From positions 1-27,803 of the forward strand of contig JAKCWW010007885.1 of assembly GCA_026260175.1 (NCBI GenBank): 27,803 nucleotides of DNA, written 5' to 3'. Below are positions 1 through 8,563 of the stretch, piece after piece (the stretch's first letter is position 1; each line of letters starts with the position of its first letter). This DNA is from Reticulitermes lucifugus (taxonomy: Eukaryota; Arthropoda; Insecta; Blattodea; Rhinotermitidae). Position numbers and translations under genes: made by a program. A model generated the notes under the pieces. The model was not told where the DNA came from. It was given only the letters and a program-made list of their open reading frames with translations, and did no database searches.

Positions 1-46
1 TCGGCTAACGAATGTGATTCCGGAACGAATTATCTTCGTTAGCCGA
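1..46. repeat. 12-bp inverted repeat at window start
   Basis: The first 12 bases (TCGGCTAACGAA) are the exact reverse complement of positions 35-46, with a 22-base spacer. This could form a hairpin or be the end of a foldback element cut by the window edge. No function is assigned. Confidence 0.55.
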
Positions 47-491
47 GGTATCACTGTATTTATGTCTGTGAAAGTAATTAATTCTTACCCATTGATAATT
101 ACTTGGCAATACATTTCACAAAGTTATACCTGTGTGGATCACCCGATATTAGTCTGCTGGTGTTTATGTTGTTTTGTTGCTGACTTTACCGTAACGTTAC
201 ACCGTGGAATGAACCCGGTCTCGTATCTCGCATCAGCGTCTGTACACTAACATGTATGGCGCCCTCTGGCATATGATCGCATTATTGTTATCAGAAAGGA
301 ACATGGTAACAGTTATTATGCATACCAATAAACTGGAGCGCCAGTATTTCGAAACTTTTTTTATACCTTTTGGGTATAAAATAAACTTTAATATCGATGA
401 AGCATAACTAACTTAAAAGTAGAAGCAGCTAACTCCACTGAACATGTGAAAATGTAACTTATTAACTCTGTGCGGCAGAGTCCTTCTTGAT
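47..491. other. AT-rich stretch, no gene seen
   Basis: A short open frame at 14-250 has no recognisable domain and is no longer than expected by chance. I see no tandem repeat, target-site duplication or RNA gene here. Confidence 0.5.
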
Positions 492-600
492 AAGCTAATA
501 GTCTCCTACCCAGCTAAGGAAATCTAATGGACGCCGAAAGTTCATTACCGTGTTCACAACAGACCGTCTTTCATTTATTTGTGATTTCAGGCTGCTGCCG
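492..600 (-). pseudogene. Non-LTR retrotransposon, C-terminal tail remnant
   Basis: On the minus strand this stretch reads VVNTVMNFRRPLDFLSW, close to the segment WRALVNAVMNLRVP that I associate with the extreme C-terminus of an arthropod non-LTR retrotransposon polyprotein. The same motif is seen in this window at 4090-4265 and 17151-17306. Only the last few dozen codons remain, and the open frame continues upstream by chance into a foldback element. This is a dead 5'-truncated fragment. The assignment rests on similarity between copies in this window and on memory of the family. Confidence 0.45.
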
Positions 601-631
601 CAGTGTAAATGAGATTTCCTCACTTCTGGGA

Positions 632-761
632 TGTTATACAGCCTAGATTTGTGGGTACCGACGTTTCGGTACAACCTATCTGTCCCATCTTCAAGGGTCA
701 AGCAGTCCAAGAAGAATCCTTGGACTGCTTCAGTAACAATTGAGGCAACGTAACATCCCAG
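632..761. mobile_element. Small foldback (MITE-like) element
   Basis: The ends TTCTGGGATGTTA (632-644) and TAACATCCCAGAA (749-761) are perfect 13-bp inverted repeats. Inside lies a second hairpin with 12-bp arms, AAGCAGTCCAAG and CTTGGACTGCTT, near 699-728. A GTACCGACGTTTCGGTAC-like palindrome precedes it. The minus strand encodes the peptide LTLEDGTDRLYRNVG only by accident of repeat sequence. Related cores (GAAACGTC plus a small hairpin) appear near 6935-7077, 7230-7390 and 18240-18370. Confidence 0.6.
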
Positions 762-820
762 AAGAGCGAAGATCTCATCTTTTGTCTCTGTTCTAAGCCA
801 GATGAATCCAGTCAACTCCC

Positions 821-848
821 ATATATATATATATATATATATATATAT
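821..848. repeat. (AT)14 microsatellite
   Basis: Fourteen uninterrupted AT dinucleotides lie just outside the foldback element. Confidence 0.95.
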
Positions 849-1329
849 CTTTAAGGTCCATTTTAATGAAAACTTCTAGGCCCTCCCCACCCCTCAAAGT
901 TTAACCTACCCCTGGTTTTCCAACTAATTCTTCCATGCGTGCTACATGTCCTAATCTTCTCATTTTCCTCATTTTATCGCCATAGGACTATTCGGTGAAG
1001 ACTGCAGATCGTGAAAGTTCTCCTCGCGCAGTTTTCTCCATCAGTCTGTCACTTCTCTCTTAGACCCGACTATCCTCCTCAGCAGAGTGTAACGAAGCAT
1101 CCTCAGTCTGTGTTCTTTCCCATAATACTGGTACAAATTAAGCGTTGAAATAAAACATCGGTAGGTGTTTAAGTACACCTAATACCTCTCACACAAAAAT
1201 TAAAGGAAGAAATGGAGCTTTAGCAGTACTAATAATTATGTAGGACAAGAAATATAATTCTGGGTCATTGAATTGTGATTTTAACTGCTTCTTTTGTATT
1301 GTTTAATCAAGTTACTTGAAGGCTTAGCG
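849..1329. other. No gene or repeat recognised
   Basis: About 480 bases of mixed composition with no open frame of note, no tandem structure and no RNA-gene signature on either strand. Confidence 0.5.
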
Positions 1330-1339
1330 AGGCATTCCT

Positions 1340-1477
1340 TTTTTTTTTTTTGGTGGAGAAGGGCTCCGCAGCAGATGCTACGGACGCACCGCAGCCTTGA
1401 GGCTTATTGTGCAAACCTGTGATGAAGATGAAGAGAAAGGTGATCAGTTTTTTCATTTTTTTCAAGTAATGGAGCAC
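1340..1477 (-). mobile_element. SINE-1 outer copy, 3' half (minus strand)
   Basis: A run of T at 1339-1351 is the A-rich tail of a minus-strand SINE. The body matches the 3' part of the copies at 1485-1773 and 14007-14300 (CATCTTCATCACAG, TGCACAATAAG, GCATCTGCTGCGG). The other half of the same insertion is at 1774-1945, and a younger plus-strand SINE splits the two. The outer element is flanked by the 10-bp direct repeat AGGCATTCCT at 1330-1339 and 1946-1955, as expected for a target-site duplication. Confidence 0.8.
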
Positions 1478-1484
1478 ATGTTTA

Positions 1485-1773
1485 GGGCCGTGCCATGGCT
1501 CAGGCGGTTAATCGCCGGTCTCCCACCGCGGAGGCCCGGGTTCAATGGGTTCAAGTCCATGTGGGATTTGTGGTGGAAAAAGTGGCACTGGGACAGGTTT
1601 TCCCCCGAGTACTTCGGTTTTCCTCTGTCAATTTCATTCCACCGGTGCTCCATTACTTCAAAAAATGAAAATCTAATCATCTTTCTTTTCATCTTCATCA
1701 CAGGGTTGCACAATAAGTCTTAAGGCTGCGTTGCGTCCGTATCTTCTGCTGCGGGGCCCTTCTTCACAAAAAA
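1485..1773 (+). mobile_element. SINE-1 inner copy, inserted in an older SINE-1
   Basis: Full-length tRNA-derived SINE starting GGGCCGTGCCATGGCTCAGG, with an A-box-like TGGCTCAGGCGG and a degenerate B-box region, and ending in an A-rich tail at 1767-1775. It is inserted in the opposite orientation inside an older copy of its own family. The direct repeat AATGGAGCAC (1468-1477 and 1774-1783) is the target-site duplication. Seven extra bases, ATGTTTA, lie between the left duplication and the element head. Non-autonomous, moved by a LINE partner. Open frames across it are by-products of the repeat. Confidence 0.85.
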
Positions 1774-1945
1774 AATGGAGCACCGGTGGAATTAATTTGA
1801 CAGCGGAAAATCGAAGTACTCGGGGGAAAAACCTGTCTCGCTGCCATTGTGTCCACCACAAATCCCGCATGGACTGACCCGGAACCGAACCCGGGCCTCC
1901 GTGGTGAGAGGCCGGCGACTAACCGCCTGAGTATGGCACGGTCAT
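1774..1945 (-). mobile_element. SINE-1 outer copy, 5' half (minus strand)
   Basis: The reverse complement begins ACCGTGCCATACTCAGGCGG and contains a clear B-box region (GGTTCGGTTCC). It runs to GGTGCTCCATT, exactly where the segment at 1340-1477 resumes. Together they form one SINE interrupted by the inner copy. Confidence 0.8.
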
Positions 1946-1955
1946 AGGCATTCCT

Positions 1956-2508
1956 ATTAGATGTCAGTGTGTACTTCTGTCCATTCGCGTGATTTATATC
2001 CTCGATTTTGGTAAGTTTTTATCGGTATCAAATGTCTTGGAGAAAATATTATTTTGGGCCACTTCCTTTTAATATAGCCCATGATATAAGCGGTCCATTA
2101 AAATCTTGTATTGATTCAGGTTGGTCTAATATAGCCCGAGAGACTATTATCACGTTTCCGCGATTTGTCTCGGAGTTTTAAGGAACCTTTGCTCAAAACA
2201 AAATATCGACCTCCTTACGAGTTCTGTCTGCTCTTTCTATTACATGATCTATAAATTTTGTTTCTTACATTCTGTCTTCTCTGCTACACATGGATACATA
2301 CTGAGCGCTAATGATTTAGGCTTCTGTAGGGACGGAAGGTGCGATACTCTGCCGGATTGCTAGCCTTGCTTACTGAGGTGTTTCTTAGGCCTCCTTAACT
2401 CTTCGAGTTTAATTCAATGGTAGTAAGGTCCAATGCATCGCAAAGTCTCATGCCAGATTTTTATATACTCCTACTCACACTTTAGGTTTACATTTCAATT
2501 CCACTATA
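1956..2508. other. No gene recognised
   Basis: AT-rich sequence with no supported open frame, tandem repeat or RNA gene. Confidence 0.45.
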
Positions 2509-2625
2509 CAGGGTGATTTATGAGTTGTGGGCCTTACTGTGGCATATGGTTTCTTAGGTGTTTGTAAAAAAGAAGTTCATATAACATATGTCCGATTTGG
2601 AACGGTTACGGGGTTATGACCACTT
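2509..2625 (+). mobile_element. Possible DNA-transposon end, truncated
   Basis: CAGGGTGATTTATGAG at 2509 resembles the CAGGGTG- termini common on insect DNA elements, and the following AAGTTCATATAACATATGTC segment looks like element interior. I found no matching right-hand inverted end. Similar short termini are seen as CACCCTGT near 9394 and 9873 and ACAGGGTGT near 16027. Weak evidence only. Confidence 0.3.
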
Positions 2626-2693
2626 GAATCTTTGAATGAAAGGTAAATATTTTTAAAAGATATGGATAAATAAACATATTACCTGGTAAGTTT

Positions 2694-2968
2694 GTGGGCC
2701 GGGATAGCATAGTCGGTGTAGCGACTTGCTGGACGATCTGGGGATCGAATCCCGGTGAGGGTGAGATTGTTCGCAGCTGTCCAGACCGGCCCTGGGGCCC
2801 ACCCAGCCTCCTGTAAATGGGTACCGGGTCTCTTTCCCGGGGGTAAAGCGGCCGGGGTGTGGAGTTGACCATCCACCCCCATCTAGTGCCAGGGTTAAAG
2901 AAAGAGTAGAGTTACATCTCTACTCCCCCTCTGGGCTTTCATGGCCTCTTCTAAGGAGAAACTTTACC
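2694..2968 (+). mobile_element. SINE-2, full-length copy with 15-bp target duplication
   Basis: This tRNA-derived SINE has an A-box-like head (GGGATAGCATAGTCGG) and a B box GGATCGAATCC near 2751. A conserved body follows (CCAGACCGGC, CAGCCTCCT, TTTCCCGGG.GTAAAG.GGCCGG, GAGGTTAAG-type) and it ends in CTTTACC. The exact 15-bp direct repeat TTACCTGGTAAGTTT flanks it at 2679-2693 and 2969-2983. Other copies lie at 10205, 10432, 10540, 18638 and 23772. The intact duplication suggests a fairly recent insertion. Confidence 0.85.
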
Positions 2969-2983
2969 TTACCTGGTAAGTTT

Positions 2984-3296
2984 AACGTCTAAATTTAACT
3001 TCATGGAAGAAGCTTGTTTTAATTTACACTGCATTACGCTTAAAGTAGGGTTTCTAAAATTCCGCCGTCAGCCACAAGGCACCTCGCCGCTCGGTTGTGA
3101 ATGGAGCATATGAAAGTGCTGAAATGTTATTACGTCGCCCGTCTTTCTTGACAGAAGCAGAGGTTTTTCAATATTGCGTAGCGTGTAACAGATTCCAGGA
3201 GATGCGATGCGCTGTTAACAGAAGTGCATTTACGAAAATTAGAGACACCCATAACGATATAACCGCTGAGAATAGGACCCATTTTGATGGGAAATA
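2984..3296. other. Flank of the 66-bp array, gene uncertain
   Basis: A 101-codon open frame (3097-3402) runs into the array in a different frame from the stop-free one. Its first 60 residues match nothing I recognise. In the array frame there are several stops between 3252 and 3287. I cannot support a gene here. Confidence 0.35.
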
Positions 3297-3821
3297 TTTG
3301 ACCACAAGAAACCTAGGAAATCATCACCTACAGAAATGTCCACAATTCATAAATCACCTGTATTTGACCACAAAAAACCAAGGAAATCAGCACCTACAGT
3401 AATGTCCACAATTCATGAATCACCTGTATTTGACCACAAACCTAGGAAATCATCACCTACAGTAATGTCCACAATTCATGAATTACCTGTATTTGACCAC
3501 AAGAAACCTAGGAAATCATCACCTACAGTAATGTCCACAATTCATGAATTACCTGTATTTAACCATAAGAAACCTAGGAAATCATCACCTACAGTAATGT
3601 CCACAATTCATAAATCATCTGTATTTGACCACAAGAAACCTAGGAAATCATCACCTACAGTAACGTCCACAATTCATGAATCACCTGTATTTGACCACAA
3701 GAAACCTAGGAAATCATCACCTACAGTAATGTCCACAATTCATGAATCACCTGTATTTGACCACAAGAAACCTAGGAAATCATCACCTACAGTCATGTCC
3801 ACAATTCATGAATCACCTGTA
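3297..3821 (+). repeat. 66-bp minisatellite, 8 units, open in one frame
   Basis: Eight consecutive units start at 3297, 3363, 3429, 3492, 3558, 3624, 3690 and 3756. All are 66 bp except the third, which is 63 bp and lacks one whole AAG codon. In one plus frame (open 3288-3869) each unit reads as 22 residues of the type FDHKKPRKSSPTV-MSTIHESPV, basic and Ser/Pro-rich, with no stop. The other plus frames are closed by the TAA in ACAGTAATG. Both the unit and the single deletion keep the frame. There is no upstream start in frame before the array except the internal ATG of each unit, and no clear splice acceptor. It could be an exon of an unseen gene or a non-coding minisatellite that happens to be open. 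Confidence 0.85.
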
Positions 3822-3855
3822 TTTGGGTTTTCTACGTCAACATCAAGATTGCTGT

Positions 3856-3971
3856 CTTCTGGGACGTGACGTCGTGTAATTTGGTAGGTATGTACCAACT
3901 TTTTGAGGAACCTACTACCTCCAATTTTAGGGTTTCTACCTACCAACTTAGACGCCGTCACATCACAGAAG
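3856..3971. mobile_element. 116-bp MITE with 35-bp inverted ends
   Basis: Positions 3856-3890 and 3937-3971 are inverted repeats of 35 bp with 5 mismatches (core TTGGTAGGTA and TACCTACCAA, outer end CTTCTG and CAGAAG). The interior is only 46 bp. The left end begins 35 bp beyond the last 66-bp minisatellite unit. Non-coding and non-autonomous. Confidence 0.75.
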
Positions 3972-4089
3972 AAGGTTAACTTAAAATTTTATTTTGGAGT
4001 TTTATACACAAACTATCTGCTCGTAATTTTTGGGATATGGAGAGACAGAGAGTAAGAAATATAATAATCGGTTAAAATAACATAACATC

Positions 4090-4264
4090 TTCAAGGAGTG
4101 AAATCGGGAAGCATGGACTCTATTGATCTCCCTCAGAATAGGGACAGGTGACCGGCGCTTGTGAATGCGTGAATGAACCATCGGGTTCCATAAAATGAGG
4201 GGAAATTTTTGACTAGCTGAGGACCTGTTAGCTTTTTTGGAAAGTCTCTGCTCCATGGAGTTCA
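4090..4264 (+). pseudogene. Non-LTR retrotransposon, C-terminal and 3' end
   Basis: One frame reads GSMDSIDLPQNRDR, stop, PALVNA, stop, MNHRVP, stop. This is a decayed version of the family pattern G.DWI.LAQDRDRWRALVNAVMNLRVP. It corresponds to the last residues of a jockey/RTE-type polyprotein, followed by a short 3' UTR (AAAATGAGGGGAAATTTTTGACTAG). At least two internal stops show that it is dead. A (TTAG)n tail follows immediately. The copies at 15285-15560 (plus) and 17051-17306 (minus) align with it. Confidence 0.6.
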
Positions 4265-4290
4265 TTAGTTAGTTAGTTAGTTAGTTAGTT
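4265..4290 (+). repeat. (TTAG)n tail of retrotransposon
   Basis: Six and a half TTAG units sit directly at the 3' end of the retrotransposon remnant. A simple-repeat 3' tail is typical of several non-LTR clades. The same tail, as (CTAA)6, occurs on the minus-strand remnant at 17051-17074. Confidence 0.85.
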
Positions 4291-4335
4291 ATTGAGTTAG
4301 TTTGTTTGTTATAGGCCATAACATAAAATGTAGGA

Positions 4336-4810
4336 GTTAATAATTACATACCAACGAATGCATTACACTCCTTTTATGATTTCAGTACCTACATAAGTTT
4401 GGGCACTTTTGTGCCATCTTCAGGGTTGCCGTCGAAAGTTTGTACTCAATAGGACGGTCAACATAGCATAAAGACAGGATCAATATTGATCGCACAACCA
4501 ATATACATAGCCAGGTGTCAAAAAACAATTTTAATAAACTTTAACAACTTTTAGTATTCTACACCGCGACAACCAAAATCTTAAATGATTCAATTTTAAC
4601 AACACAAAAGAAGAAGAACCAATTACTACGAACAGTGAAGTGTAGTGATGGCAACTTTCAAGAGTTACGTATTGTGAAAGTGAACCCGATGCATTAGGAT
4701 TGTGAACTTTCGACGGCAAACCCTGAGGATGACACAAAAGTGCCGAAACTTATGTAGGTACTGAAATCATAAAAACAGTGTAGTGCATTCGTTGGTATGT
4801 AATTATTGAC
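4336..4810. mobile_element. 475-bp foldback element with ~105-bp inverted arms
   Basis: The left arm (about 4336-4440) and right arm (about 4705-4810) are long inverted repeats sharing AATAATTACATACCAACGAATG and TGATTTCAGTACCTACATAA, with roughly ten mismatches or small indels. The interior of about 265 bp is AT-rich and encodes no protein I recognise. The 13-mer ATAAAATGTAGGA lies directly left of the element (4323-4335) and again 30 bp beyond the right arm (4840-4852). Confidence 0.8.
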
Positions 4811-4852
4811 TAATTAATGAAATGCACGGTATGTATAATATAAAATGTAGGA

Positions 4853-5239
4853 AATCTTGTGACATACTCGTACTTGTATAATTATACAAAAAAGACAAGT
4901 TAGGAAATGTCCACACAGCGTGACAGTCTGGTTCTTTCGCTCATTTATGTTTTATGGATTTTAAGTTAATAGGTAAATTCAAAAAGACACTGAAAATGTG
5001 AGTATTTTAAATACGCCTTTCAACGTTTTACACAACACACGCTATAAGCTTCCTCCATATATTTACGACAAAATCAATCGCGTCTACAATTTTCTCTTGT
5101 GGAATATTTTCATATTCTAGCAAGCATTACAATCGACTGTAAATCAGTTTCTAGGATACGGAGAAAAGAAAGTGAATCTTAGCGTCAGATTTATTGTATG
5201 TATGTTAAAAACGGCGTGGGTCTTTATGCAAATTATCCG
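4853..5239. other. No gene recognised
   Basis: AT-rich; nothing supportable on either strand. Confidence 0.45.
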
Positions 5240-5400
5240 CTATTTTTTGTCGGACAAGCAAAATTTGAACCTCTCTACAAATTTTATTAAAAATTCCCAA
5301 TACATAATTTCACGAAAAATTCGTCCAGTGATATTCAAGTTCCATGCGGGAATACAGACGGACAGACCGAAGGAAATGGCAACGCTAGCAGTCGTATTTT
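5240..5400 (-). repeat. Dispersed repeat R, copy 1
   Basis: The reverse complement contains CTGGACGAATTTTCGTGAAA, then TAAAATTTGTAGAGAGGTTC, preceded by GTCTGTCCGTCTG. The order and spacing match 8365-8530 and 24525-24690 on the plus strand. Family unknown; possibly part of a larger transposon. The open frame at 5172-5402 on the other strand is a by-product. Confidence 0.5.
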
Positions 5401-6934
5401 GAAATTGCGAACGCATCTAAAAATTGCTTTTCTTATGTGTTACTTACACACTTCTGTTACAGCAAAGGACACCTGTAATGCCTCTCGGAAAACCCAACAA
5501 GTTAGTTTATTGTAGCAGACAGCGCCTGTTGTGAGAGAATATAAAAATATTCAGTTTCTTTTTATGATTATTCTAAAGCTCATTCTATGCGAGATGTATC
5601 CTCTGTTTGTCGTTGATACATTTTGATACTGAAGGCGACTATGTTATAAAATTATCCACGTAATCGATTAGATGTGGATGACGACTAATTCAGGGGTCAC
5701 ACTTAACATTCCTGTAGGGTCTCACACGGCGTCTCCCTCTTTGTCTTCACTTATTTCTTTTTTCCTGAAATGAAATCGCGCATATAAAACTCATACATAC
5801 AAGCTGTAATAGCTAAAGCATAAAAATCTCCATGCTAGTGAGATAGTTTTGTTGAGAAAACCGGACGGACAGACGGACGGACGGACTGCTACGTCCCCAC
5901 GTTAATACCGAGTAGGAGTTACACTGTACTCTAATCTATAAAAGGGGCGTGTAATTTCACGTTGTTTGCTATGCTCCAGGGTTTTGTTTTTATTTCTTGT
6001 GTTTTTTATTACAATATTTTTCAAGAGTTCCCTTTCCAAGCACATAGCCTATTAATCAAATCCCTTAAATAGGAAACGACATATCTACTAACCATTTCGC
6101 TTATATCAGTCCAATCTATAATAAAGTATTAACTTGGAATATATTTACAAATAGTGTGAAAGTTAATACACCTTCTCATACTTGTACCATTTATCAAAAA
6201 ATCGTCTTCTATATCTCTTGTGTATCCAGTTTTGTAGCGTTCTGTGAGATGAAGTCTTTAGATTATTCTACATCGAGACTGCATTCCTTATTTCCTGGAA
6301 TTTAGCACGTGATGCTGTTGGAATCGCTAGCATGTTGCCATAGGGGATATCAAAGAAGGTAAATGAGCCTCACATAACTTTTAACACTCTAGATCACGAA
6401 ACAAAATATACAATAACGAATGTTCAAATCAATTCCAAATAGTTCTTTTGTGTGATATCACGGCTTGCTTATTGCTACAGTCCTTATATATACTTATACT
6501 TTCTCTTCAAAGCTCTCTGCAGTCTGACAGACATAAGGATGTTGAGAGTGAAACGTGGCACTACTCACTTCACTTTTAATCAGTTAAGATAAATTTTGAA
6601 ACAATTCTCAAAGAATCTTCTTGTTTTAGACTTTACCCATCATAGGATTGTAACTGAGGTTAAAACGCATTTCGAAAGCCAGCTCTGCTGCCTTGTTCAG
6701 GTGTTGGAAAGGGTCTTTTATTTCGGCCCTTTAGAACGAAATGTTCTCTTTCAAGATATAGTTAAATTTTTGAAGTCTGACATTCGTCTGCATTATACAT
6801 ACAAAGAACCACAGTTTCTGTTTCACAGAGAACAGAGTGCATCTTCTTTAGGAACATCAACGGGGCTAAGTTTTTTATGGAATTAATCGGTGCTTGTGAG
6901 TTTTGAGACTCTCAAAGCCGTGTTTCTGAACATT
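5401..6934. other. 1.5 kb without a supported gene
   Basis: AT-rich sequence. A CGGACGGACAGACGG-type stretch at 5861-5885 recalls the flank of dispersed repeat R and may be a poor fourth copy. A 96-codon open frame (6596-6886, plus) has no domain I recognise and is not supported by context. No RNA gene seen. Confidence 0.45.
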
Positions 6935-7077
6935 CAAGTCTTCTGCGATGTTACACCGTGTCTTATGGTTAATAGTTACCGACGTCTTCAAGGTCAAGCA
7001 ATCGCACTCAGATCATTCGAAACGTCGGTCGTTACTAAACAAAAGACACGGCGGACATAACATGCTAGAAGACTCAA
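6935..7077. mobile_element. Foldback (MITE-like) element with ~55-bp arms
   Basis: The arms at 6935-6989 and 7018-7077 are imperfect inverted repeats (AGTCTTCT with AGAAGACT, ACCGTGTCTT with AAGACACGGCGG, ACCGACGTCTT with AAACGTCGGT). In one plus frame the left arm reads DVTPCLMVNSYRR, a repeat-derived peptide. The GAAACGTCGGT core links it to the elements at 632-761 and 7230-7390. Confidence 0.6.
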
Positions 7078-7229
7078 ATAATCGCTCTTTATTGTGACAA
7101 TAATACGGGCCACATAAATAACATCAACTAATGTATATTATGCTGTATTATGTTAGAATGAGGTTAAATGTTTTTCAGTTTACTCTGTATTATATTCTTC
7201 AATTCTCTATTAATTTTCGAGAACAATAT

Positions 7230-7390
7230 TTTTTTCTCAGGATATATAAGGGATAGTGAGGCGCAACTTACAAGTCCAATACTTGGACTTATTAACCCAT
7301 GAATATGAGCCCGATACGTTTTCCCGAAACGTCGGTAAAGAATTACAACTCGACGCTGAGTAATATCCCAGATGAGCGCAGATCTCATGT
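7230..7390 (-). mobile_element. Truncated foldback-element relative
   Basis: On the minus strand it reads RSALIWDITQRRVVILYRR, the same sort of repeat-derived frame as the element at 632-761 (gene-like only by accident). It contains GAAACGTCGGT and a small perfect hairpin, AAGTCCAA-TAC-TTGGACTT (7272-7290), analogous to the AGTCCAAG hairpin at 632-761. I see no matching left arm, so it is probably truncated. Confidence 0.5.
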
Positions 7391-7469
7391 CGGAGCTACG
7401 TGTTTAATAATTATATGTAACTAATAATGTGCATTCAGTTCGTATAATAAATTGGATATATTAGTCACT

Positions 7470-7585
7470 CGTCCAGAGAAGTCCTACCGAGTGTGGTGTG
7501 CCTGAGTGTGATCGCGAAGATTTGATAATGAGGAGGCTGTGGCCCACTAGGGGCTATTGCACCATAGAAGACGAAAAGAAACAAT
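7470..7585 (+). mobile_element. SINE-3, 5'-truncated copy
   Basis: CGTCCAGAGAAGTCCTACCG, then GAGTGTGGTGTG.CTGAGTGTGATC and GAGGAGGC..TGGCCCACTAGGGGCT align with the 3' two-thirds of the SINE at 23097-23345 and with the truncated copy at 15603-15760. The tRNA-like head is absent. Confidence 0.7.
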
Positions 7586-7736
7586 GTAGAAAGCTTTTTA
7601 TTTGCGGAATTTAATTTATGGATCTTCCCTTTCTAAAATTACTGTTTCGACATGATCACACTCACATTGTTGTATATTTGCGAACTGAAACTTACCATTA
7701 CTCTTTGTTTGTTTTTCTGAGGTCCGCAGTTTCGCG

Positions 7737-7766
7737 CCCCCCCCCTGCCCCCGTCCCCCCGTCCCC
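7737..7766 (-). other. G-quadruplex motif on minus strand
   Basis: Four C runs of 9, 5, 6 and 4 bases (7737-7745, 7748-7752, 7755-7760, 7763-7766) are separated by 2-base loops. The minus strand therefore carries a compact four-run G motif and the plus strand an i-motif candidate. The open frame across it (7618-7974) is proline-rich because of this run and is not otherwise gene-like. Confidence 0.7.
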
Positions 7767-8364
7767 TTCCGCACAATGCAGTGTTAGCAAGTACTGCGAG
7801 AATCTCTGTTTAAGTCGTGGACGGAACAGCCCACAAACCTCACCACGGAGCCGATACAAACTGGAACGAAATTATTATTATCGGCCCTCTCCAATCTCCC
7901 CGCCCCCCTTCACATTCTTCAATTTCTTCCTCATACTCCACGTGTTTCAGGCTGTCGTGTTTTTGGAGTTTTAGAACCGTAAAGGGGGGACTCAGCAGTC
8001 ACCGGCCTCTTGCCTGCGTCAGAAGTCCACACCTTGCACATGCATAATCCAGAGACAACTCCTGCTAAGGTGACGCTTGCAAGATGGAATTTCAAACAGT
8101 GTGGTGGAAACTTCGGCATTATGCAACTGTGACTATGGTATAGGATCACTTTGAAACGTTGATAGTTGCTCAGTTAGTCAAATAATACCGCAGTATGATA
8201 TTTTTGTATAATTTTAGGCGTTTTCCCGTAATAATATTAATAACAAAGGAAAACACATAGTCCGTCACAACTAATGATATATTTTCCTTCATCGTTAATA
8301 TTGTTATCATCACAACGGTATCAATCAAATCAAGCTTTCGCATAAGCCGCAAAAATGTGCCCAT
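7767..8364. other. No gene recognised
   Basis: Short open frames on both strands overlap each other without domain or codon support. A second C-rich stretch lies at about 7899-7909. Confidence 0.4.
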
Positions 8365-8530
8365 TAACTTTGTCATGTCCGTCCGTCTTTCCGTGCACAT
8401 ATCTCAACCCGACTCCCGCTGGATATATGCGCTTCAAATTTTATATTACAGACTTATATGAAAATCTGTCGAGAAGATAAAAATTTGGTAAAAATCGGAC
8501 AACAATATCGGGCGGTCTATGTGATTACCT
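8365..8530 (+). repeat. Dispersed repeat R, copy 2
   Basis: TTAACTTTGTCATGTCCGTC, the CTGGATATA segment, TTTTATATTACAGACTTATAT, TCTGTCGAGA and TTGGTAAAAATCGGAC align in order with 24525-24690 (TTAGCTTTGTCATGTTTGTC and onward). The minus-strand copy at 5240-5400 carries the same order. Confidence 0.6.
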
Positions 8531-8536
8531 AAGTAC

Positions 8537-8563
8537 TTCCGTACTGTTGACAGCAGTACGGAA
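8537..8563. repeat. Small hairpin
   Basis: TTCCGTAC and GTACGGAA are perfect 8-bp arms around an 11-base loop, immediately upstream of the 81-bp array. Confidence 0.6.

Noticed and set aside
495-815. 106-codon minus-strand gene
   Set aside because: It is a chance fusion of a retrotransposon tail (492-600) and a foldback element (632-761).
2694-2770. tRNA gene
   Set aside because: It is the tRNA-derived head of SINE-2, flanked by a 15-bp target duplication around the whole 275-bp element.
4265-4290. Telomeric repeat
   Set aside because: The unit is TTAG, not the insect telomere TTAGG, and it sits at a retrotransposon 3' end.
6596-6886. 96-codon plus-strand gene
   Set aside because: No domain or context support; region is AT-rich and next to a foldback element.
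7618-7974. 118-codon proline-rich protein
   Set aside because: Prolines come from the C run at 7737-7766; no domain, and an overlapping frame is equally open.
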